From Oscillospiraceae bacterium (lineage in GTDB: Bacteria; Bacillota; Clostridia; Oscillospirales; JAKOTC01), in contig DAOPZJ010000060.1 of assembly GCA_035353335.1 (NCBI GenBank), positions 1 through 10,802 of the forward strand: a stretch of DNA of 10,802 nucleotides, in the 5' to 3' direction. Of the stretch, positions 6,695 through 10,802 are shown piece after piece. Positions within the stretch are counted from its first letter, which is position 1; every line of letters begins with the position of its first letter. The position numbers were made by a program, and so were the translations under genes. A model generated the notes under the pieces. The model was not told where the DNA came from. It saw only the letters and a list, made by a program, of their open reading frames with translations, and made no database searches.

Positions 6695-6784
6695 ATGTCT
6701 TCGAGTCACCTTGTTTACAAACTGATCCAGAAAAACGGGGTATACCCCGAAATGGTTCAGGCGCAGGCGCAGTGGTATCGGTGA
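6695..6784 (+). pseudogene. Short orphan coding remnant
   Basis: From ATG 6695 the frame encodes 29 residues, MSSSHLVYKLIQKNGVYPEM and then VQAQAQWYR, ending at TGA 6782-6784. Composition is protein-like, but no ribosome binding site is evident beyond the overlap with the previous gene's end, and no domain is recognisable. It may be the tail of a lost gene. It contains the perfect palindrome CGGGGTATACCCCG (6736-6749). Confidence 0.25.
6736..6749. repeat. Perfect 14-bp palindrome
   Basis: CGGGGTATACCCCG is its own reverse complement. It lies between the ArsC-like gene and the consensus promoter, about 80 bp upstream of the -35 box. No T tract follows, so it is not a standard terminator. It could be a dimeric protein binding site. 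Confidence 0.4.
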
Positions 6785-6829
6785 TAAACACGCGAGATGG
6801 GGAGAAAAAAGGAGCGTTTTCACCGTATA

Positions 6830-6857
6830 TTGACATTTTACTCCAAACATTTATAAT
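6830..6857 (+). promoter_or_regulatory. Consensus sigma-A promoter before the TPR protein
   Basis: TTGACA (6830-6835) and TATAAT (6852-6857) both match the consensus exactly, with a 16-bp spacer. Transcription should start near 6864, giving a leader of about 40 bases. This is the strongest promoter in the window and marks the start of a new, AT-richer transcription unit. Confidence 0.85.
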
Positions 6858-6903
6858 GGAGTTGTTAGGATTTGGGAACTAAATCTATTAATCGAACGGA
6901 GAT

Positions 6904-7734
6904 ATGAAAACACATATGCTTAAATTATTTAAAAGGTCCTATGCGTTATATTGGGTATTGACAATGCTCGGTATTATTCCGATTGCCGCTTTAATTTGGA
7001 ATAATTATCCCATTGGGTTGCTCTATATTATAGCAATTCCCGTTTGGATGATTATTGCGGGTATGATCGCCAATATATATGGAGTAAAATTAACCCAAAA
7101 TATGAACGCAACGCTGAACGATGAATGCAATACCAAAGATTTCATTGCATTTTATGAAAAGGCATTAGAAAAAGAAAATATCAATTACTTAAGAAGTTAT
7201 ATTTTATTAAATTTGAGCGCAGGCTATTTGTCAAGCGGAGATTTCGCGGCTGGCAAACAGATTTTGGATATGGTGAGCAGAATTCCGGACACAAAAGACG
7301 GGGCTTCGCATACTGTATGCTTCTTTAATAACCTTGCGGTATATTACATAAGAACAAATGAATTGGATTACGCAGAAAATACGTTGAAAAATTTGAATGA
7401 GGCATTAAAAAATCCCAAGCTGGATACAAAATATTATGTACGGTACGAACGATTGTACAGCTTCGGAAATGTCGTAATCAATGTGGCAAGAGGAAATTAT
7501 AACGGCGCAGAAGATTATTTAAATATGCTCTTTGACAAAGACAAAACGCTGCTTATGAAAGTTTCAGCAAAGTATTACTTGGGCGATTTATACGTCCGTT
7601 TGGGCGATCCCGAAAAAGCGGCGTCGGCTTTTGAATACGTTCTGCAAAACGGCAATGACACCTATTACGCTCAAAGAGCCAGCGAATATCTCGGCAAACC
7701 TCTCATAACCGCATTACCGCCAGTTAAGCCGTAG
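6904..7734 (+). CDS. Membrane-anchored TPR-like protein
   Basis: This 276-residue protein has two adjacent transmembrane helices (about residues 15-33 and 37-60) followed by a soluble helical domain. Later segments look like tetratricopeptide repeats: YILLNLSAGYLSSGDFAAGKQ, FFNNLAVYYIRTNELDYAEN and especially YYLGDLYVRLGDPEKAASAF, where G, Y, A and P fall at TPR positions. TPR arrays bind other proteins, so this is probably a scaffold facing the cytoplasm; the partner is unknown. The ATG has GGAG (6898-6901) only two bases upstream, which is tight. ATG 6916 is an alternative but is 14 bases away. The gene is visibly A/T-richer than the flanking peptidase and reductase genes. It is driven by a full-consensus promoter. 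Confidence 0.85.
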   Translation: MKTHMLKLFKRSYALYWVLTMLGIIPIAALIWNNYPIGLLYIIAIPVWMIIAGMIANIYGVKLTQNMNATLNDECNTKDFIAFYEKALEKENINYLRSYILLNLSAGYLSSGDFAAGKQILDMVSRIPDTKDGASHTVCFFNNLAVYYIRTNELDYAENTLKNLNEALKNPKLDTKYYVRYERLYSFGNVVINVARGNYNGAEDYLNMLFDKDKTLLMKVSAKYYLGDLYVRLGDPEKAASAFEYVLQNGNDTYYAQRASEYLGKPLITALPPVKP

Positions 7735-7793
7735 GATGGATTTGAAACCTATATATATGACCGAGTAAAATTTGTTACAGAAAGGAAAGCAAA

Positions 7794-8222
7794 ATGGACG
7801 ACTGGAGGAATGGGCGTAACTGCTGTTATACTTATTTTAAGATTACCGGTGATTTCGATCCCGATGTTGTCACCGGAATTATAGGATTAGTCCCTTTGGA
7901 ATTTTGGCGTAGCGGTGATTTACGTAAAAATGGAACTGTTTATAATTTTTCTTTGTGGGAATACGGAAGATGTGATGAATATGATGTTTACGTTGAAAAT
8001 CAAATGATGAAAACGATACAAGACTTAATACCGAAAACAGATATTCTCTGCAAAATCAAAAAACAATACGATGTTAATTTTACTCTTGAGATAGTCCCTT
8101 CCATATATGTGAACGACATCAATCCATGTTTAGCCCCCAATAGAGAGGTAATAAAGTTTTGTTATGAAACAGAGACAGATTTAGACATTGACCTGTATGT
8201 TTTTAATTCTTCCGAAGACTAA
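7794..8222 (+). CDS. DUF4279-like protein
   Basis: This 142-residue protein resembles the DUF4279 family. The N-terminal half has the typical opening CYTYFKITGDFDPDVVTGII followed by a P-x-x-x-x-R-x-G-D stretch (LVPLEFWRSGD). The middle has NFSLWEYG, and the C-terminal part is a strand-rich DLDIDLYVF. It is small, soluble and acidic, with no catalytic motif visible. The biochemical role of the family is unknown to me; members often sit beside immunity-type genes, as here. AAGGAAAG (7782-7789) sets the ATG. It is 59 bases after the TPR gene and 46 before the WapI-type gene, all on one strand with no terminator between, so one operon is likely. Assignment is from recalled family patterns only. 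Confidence 0.75.
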   Translation: MDDWRNGRNCCYTYFKITGDFDPDVVTGIIGLVPLEFWRSGDLRKNGTVYNFSLWEYGRCDEYDVYVENQMMKTIQDLIPKTDILCKIKKQYDVNFTLEIVPSIYVNDINPCLAPNREVIKFCYETETDLDIDLYVFNSSED

Positions 8223-8268
8223 TCGACGAGATTTTAAATGATTATTTGAAAACTGTTTATGAGGTAAA

Positions 8269-8736
8269 ATGATGGATTTGCCTATCAAAGCATTTTGTCT
8301 GAACGGAAATAACGGAAAAATCGAATTAATCATTACCGAAGTGTTGGGATATCCCGATAATACATCAATCGAAGGCGGATATGATGTTAAAGGAATTCTC
8401 AATATAAATATTGGGTGTTACTTTGTTCGATATGATAATTTTTATTTTGCCACGGGAGTGCTTTATAGATTCCTTGAGGGTTTGGAGGCATGTTATCAAA
8501 ATTTGAAAGGCAAAGCGGAATACAAGCATTTGTATGAACGTGACTTAGAATTCACTTTAGAGATGAAGAGTTTAGGTCATGCAATGATAAGCGGAACATT
8601 TCGAGAGGATCCGGCCGTAAGCACTGCGTTGAACTTTGAAATGTCAACGGATCAGACATTTATGAAATCAGCTATCAGCGATATAAAAAATGTGATGAAA
8701 CTCTTTGGTGGATATACAGGGTTAAAAGATCAATAA
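8269..8736 (+). CDS. WapI-type immunity protein
   Basis: This 155-residue protein resembles the immunity proteins that protect against the contact-dependent toxin WapA. Family-like landmarks in order are GYPDNTSIEGGYDVKGILNI, the aromatic run YFVRYDNFYFATGVLYRF, an E-rich middle, GHAMISGTF, and FEMSTDQTF near the end. It is soluble, acidic and lacks a signal peptide, as expected of a cytoplasmic toxin neutraliser. No WapA-like toxin or RHS repeat is in the window, so the gene is an orphan here. Two ATGs are adjacent (8269 and 8272); GAGG (8261-8264) is four bases before the first and seven before the second, so the second may be used (154 residues). It shares the low-GC character of the two genes before it, which may point to transfer. 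Confidence 0.75.
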   Translation: MMDLPIKAFCLNGNNGKIELIITEVLGYPDNTSIEGGYDVKGILNINIGCYFVRYDNFYFATGVLYRFLEGLEACYQNLKGKAEYKHLYERDLEFTLEMKSLGHAMISGTFREDPAVSTALNFEMSTDQTFMKSAISDIKNVMKLFGGYTGLKDQ

Positions 8737-8769
8737 GCAAAATACATGCAAGAAAGCGTTTGGCCTTGT

Positions 8770-8787
8770 TTTAAACCATTGTTTAAA
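8770..8787 (+). promoter_or_regulatory. AT-rich hairpin at the M14 ribosome binding site
   Basis: TTTAAAC (8770-8776) and GTTTAAA (8781-8787) are perfect inverted repeats around CATT. The right arm overlaps the start of the AAGGAG Shine-Dalgarno (8786-8791). The stem is weak, so any effect on translation would be mild; it may be chance. Confidence 0.25.
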
Positions 8788-8797
8788 GGAGAATCCT

Positions 8798-10018
8798 ATG
8801 CCGAGAAAATTGTTTTACCAACTGACCGCAAAGGTCGTGAGCGGGGCGGTGCTGCTCTCGTTTTGGCAGTCGACGCCGGTCTACCACGACAAATCCATGC
8901 CGGCGGACACGGTTTTTACAATCTACCGCAAACCGGAGCCGGAGTTTGCCTTCGGTCAGGATTATGAGGAATACTTTGACTCCACGCAAATCGAGCAGGC
9001 CGAGGTTCTCTATCGGGGCACGCTGGAGCTCTTTTATAAAAGGCGGTATTTCTACACGGACGAACCCGTTCAGATCGGCATGACTTACTGTTATTGGGTC
9101 GGTGTATTTGGGGACGCCCATCCGCCGTTCGGCCCCTGTTTTGTCAAAGTGCGGGATGAGGCGGTCTGGTGGCCTTATGAGAAAATCAACAACACGATGA
9201 ATCAGCTGTCGGCGGAGTTTCAAGGGCTTGTCACGGTCAAAGAGTACGGGTTCACCACGATGAAAAAGTCGCTCAAAGGCCTGATTGCGGGGAACAGCAA
9301 TCATCCGATCGCTTTGATCGGAACCATACATGCCGGGGAATCCGGGCCGGAACTCATATTACCCGCGCTCCGAAAATTGCTTGAAAATGACTCAGAGTTA
9401 CTGCGTAAAGTCGGTATTGCGGCGCTGCCTACGGTCAACGCCGACAGCAGAGAGCGCTTGGTTCTGGGCGAACCCCAGTATATCCGCACCAACCCCTGCG
9501 GCGTGGACATCAACCGCAACTTTGACGCGGACTGGAACACGGTGGACTACACCTACGGCTACGATACCTCGCAATACGGCGGGCAGACCTATCGGGGGCC
9601 GTTTCCGAATTCCGAAGAGGAGACCAAAGCGGTCATTCGCTTTATCGAGGAGGTAAAACCCCGCGCCGTTCTTTCGTTTCATTGCCTTGCGAGCATCTGT
9701 GACGATTCTTTTTATACCGCTTCTTGTGCAAAAGAAGATGACGCTTATCGGCAGTCCTGCCGAAAGGTAGTAGATTTATTTAAAACAGGGTTTCGCAATA
9801 AGCCCTGCGGCGCCGATCCGGGGTATATCTGCAACGACGGCAGTTTGCCGGCCTATGTCTACCGCAAATACGGCATCCCCTGCTTTGATCTGGAGTTTTC
9901 GGGGGATGAGGAGGGTAAGTGCTGTCTGACCGATCACACCACCAAAGAGGTCATCGAACTCTATCAGCAGCGTCACTATCAAGGTTTGTGGAATTTGATC
10001 AAAGGGCTGACGGAATGA
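8798..10018 (+). CDS. M14-family zinc carboxypeptidase with N-terminal fibronectin-like domain
   Basis: This 406-residue protein has two parts. Residues 1-125 look like a fibronectin type III fold: LTAKVVSGAVLLSFWQSTPV, FTIYRK and TYCYWVGVF are typical strands. Residues about 126-400 are an M14 metallopeptidase. HAGE (H178, E181) and SFH (H295) supply the zinc ligands, DINRNF (N239, R240) binds the substrate carboxylate, and DLEFSG (E366) carries the catalytic glutamate. All key residues are present, so it should be active against peptides, possibly cell-wall-derived ones. The hydrophobic run near residues 13-23 fits a fibronectin strand better than a signal peptide, so the protein may be cytoplasmic. 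AAGGAG lies six bases before ATG 8798. Base composition returns sharply to GC-rich, unlike the three genes upstream, so this gene belongs to the host background. Confidence 0.93.
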   Translation: MPRKLFYQLTAKVVSGAVLLSFWQSTPVYHDKSMPADTVFTIYRKPEPEFAFGQDYEEYFDSTQIEQAEVLYRGTLELFYKRRYFYTDEPVQIGMTYCYWVGVFGDAHPPFGPCFVKVRDEAVWWPYEKINNTMNQLSAEFQGLVTVKEYGFTTMKKSLKGLIAGNSNHPIALIGTIHAGESGPELILPALRKLLENDSELLRKVGIAALPTVNADSRERLVLGEPQYIRTNPCGVDINRNFDADWNTVDYTYGYDTSQYGGQTYRGPFPNSEEETKAVIRFIEEVKPRAVLSFHCLASICDDSFYTASCAKEDDAYRQSCRKVVDLFKTGFRNKPCGADPGYICNDGSLPAYVYRKYGIPCFDLEFSGDEEGKCCLTDHTTKEVIELYQQRHYQGLWNLIKGLTE

Positions 10019-10073
10019 TATTTCTATCAAAGTTCTGCAACCAATTTAAAGCAAACGATTGGAGATAAACATT

Positions 10074-10679
10074 TTGAACAAAGAACTGTTAACAATTAAA
10101 ACTGAGAATATTTCCATGATTGGCGGCACACAATTTTGGTTTGAAAAAAAGTGGCAGCGTATGTCCGGCTGCGGAGCAACAGTTGCGTCAAACATGATGT
10201 GGTACATTCAAAAATCGAGATTTAACGGCATCTGCGATGAGGGAAAGTCCGAAAAAGCTGATTTTTTTGCGCTGATGACCGAGATGTTTTGCTTTATAAC
10301 CCCCGGATTCGGCGGCGTTAATAAATCTGGCATATTTACAAAAGGCGCACTGGAATATGCAGCAAAGCATGGTGTAAAACTGGAATCGCATGTATTGGAA
10401 ATACACAAACAAAAACCCCTCAGACCGACACACGAGAGCATCAGTGAGTTCTTTTTCTCGGCAAATGCCGCTGACTGCCCGATTGCTTTTTTAAATCTCA
10501 GCAATGGCGCAGTGAAAAATCTTGACTCGTGGCACTGGGTCACTATAACTGACACTTCGCACTACAGCCCAATTATTGAAATAGCGGATCAAGGGGAAAT
10601 TTTAAAAATTGACTTTGACATTTGGGTTGAAACAAGCAAGCGCGGCGGCGCATTGGTTTGGTTCAGCATAAAAGCATAG
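10074..10679 (+). CDS. Papain-like (C39-type fold) cysteine peptidase
   Basis: This 201-residue protein resembles the C39-like papain fold. WQRMSGCGATVASNMMWYI (27-45) contains the probable oxyanion glutamine Q28 and nucleophile C33. DSWHWVTITD (151-160) supplies the histidine H154, and IADQG (170-174) a possible third residue D172. The order Cys-His-Asp is that of papain-type enzymes. There is no ABC transporter or permease domain, so it is a free peptidase, and no signal peptide is seen. I prefer the TTG at 10074 because GGAG (10061-10064) lies nine bases before it; the longer TTG at 10059 overlaps that site and would add five residues. It follows the M14 peptidase by 55 bases on the same strand, so the two may be co-expressed. 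Substrate unknown. Confidence 0.8.
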   Translation: MNKELLTIKTENISMIGGTQFWFEKKWQRMSGCGATVASNMMWYIQKSRFNGICDEGKSEKADFFALMTEMFCFITPGFGGVNKSGIFTKGALEYAAKHGVKLESHVLEIHKQKPLRPTHESISEFFFSANAADCPIAFLNLSNGAVKNLDSWHWVTITDTSHYSPIIEIADQGEILKIDFDIWVETSKRGGALVWFSIKA

Positions 10680-10802
10680 CGTATCTTATGGTGTCCAATA
10701 TCCGCGAGATCAATGACAGATTCGGGAGCAAAAAGAACGGGTATTTGTTTTAGAAAAACTTTTTGGCATACTTAACGGCAAAAAACTAAAAACGGGAGAA
10801 CG
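10680..10802 (+). other. Intergenic end of window with probable ribosome binding site
   Basis: A short frame from ATG 10688 to TAG 10753 encodes only MVSNIREINDRFGSKKNGYLF and has no ribosome binding site; it looks like a remnant or chance. No terminator hairpin is seen after the cysteine peptidase. GGGAG at 10794-10798, four bases from the edge, looks like a Shine-Dalgarno site for a gene starting just outside. Confidence 0.35.

Noticed and set aside
8798..8870. Signal peptide on the M14 peptidase
   Set aside because: The hydrophobic stretch is short and matches a fibronectin strand; no cleavage site follows.
8783..9331. Minus-strand open frame opposite the M14 gene
   Set aside because: It is a GC-driven shadow of the peptidase gene, with no ribosome binding site and no recognisable domain.

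Overview
The window looks like an uncultured anaerobic Firmicute of the Clostridia type. Shine-Dalgarno sites are purine-rich (AAGGAG, GGAGG) on nearly every gene. The promoters match the sigma-A consensus. The families (AraC with cupin, Asp-box sialidase, ArsC/Spx-like, WapI-type immunity, M14 peptidase) are common in that group. This assignment is inferred from gene content, not from a marker gene. There are no rRNA, tRNA, CRISPR or intact mobile elements.

Layout. (1) 1-240: C-terminus of an isochorismatase-family cysteine hydrolase and its hairpin terminator. (2) 393-3379: a divergent unit. A minus-strand AraC-family regulator faces a two-gene plus-strand operon, an Asp-box (sialidase-like) protein overlapping by one base an HpcH/HpaI-type pyruvate aldolase. 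The 231-bp divergent region has a good promoter in each direction, an 11-bp perfect inverted repeat at the regulator's own start point, and a GTGCAA direct repeat. (3) 3611-5472: a short-chain dehydrogenase coupled by ATGA overlap to an ERG4/ERG24-type membrane reductase, which carries one in-frame UGA at codon 111 with both flanks intact. (4) 5532-6690: an unrecognised membrane protein and an ArsC/Spx-like protein. (5) 6830-8736: an AT-richer block with a consensus promoter, a TPR membrane protein, a DUF4279 protein and a WapI-type immunity protein. (6) 8798-10679: a GC-richer M14 metallocarboxypeptidase and a papain/C39-like cysteine peptidase. A Shine-Dalgarno-like GGGAG in the last bases suggests another gene just beyond the edge.

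How they may work together. The clearest module is AraC-Asp-box protein-aldolase. A substrate-sensing regulator would control a glycan-cleaving or sugar-acid-handling protein and an aldolase that splits 2-keto-3-deoxy acids, all probably cytoplasmic because no signal peptide is seen. The dehydrogenase-reductase pair suggests stepwise reduction of a lipid-like or steroid-like ketone/alkene, if the UGA is read through or is an assembly error. The two probable immunity-type genes have no toxin here and look like an orphan, possibly transferred, defence-against-neighbour islet. Short coding remnants at 3388-3453, 6695-6784 and 10688-10753 suggest a region with a history of insertion and decay.
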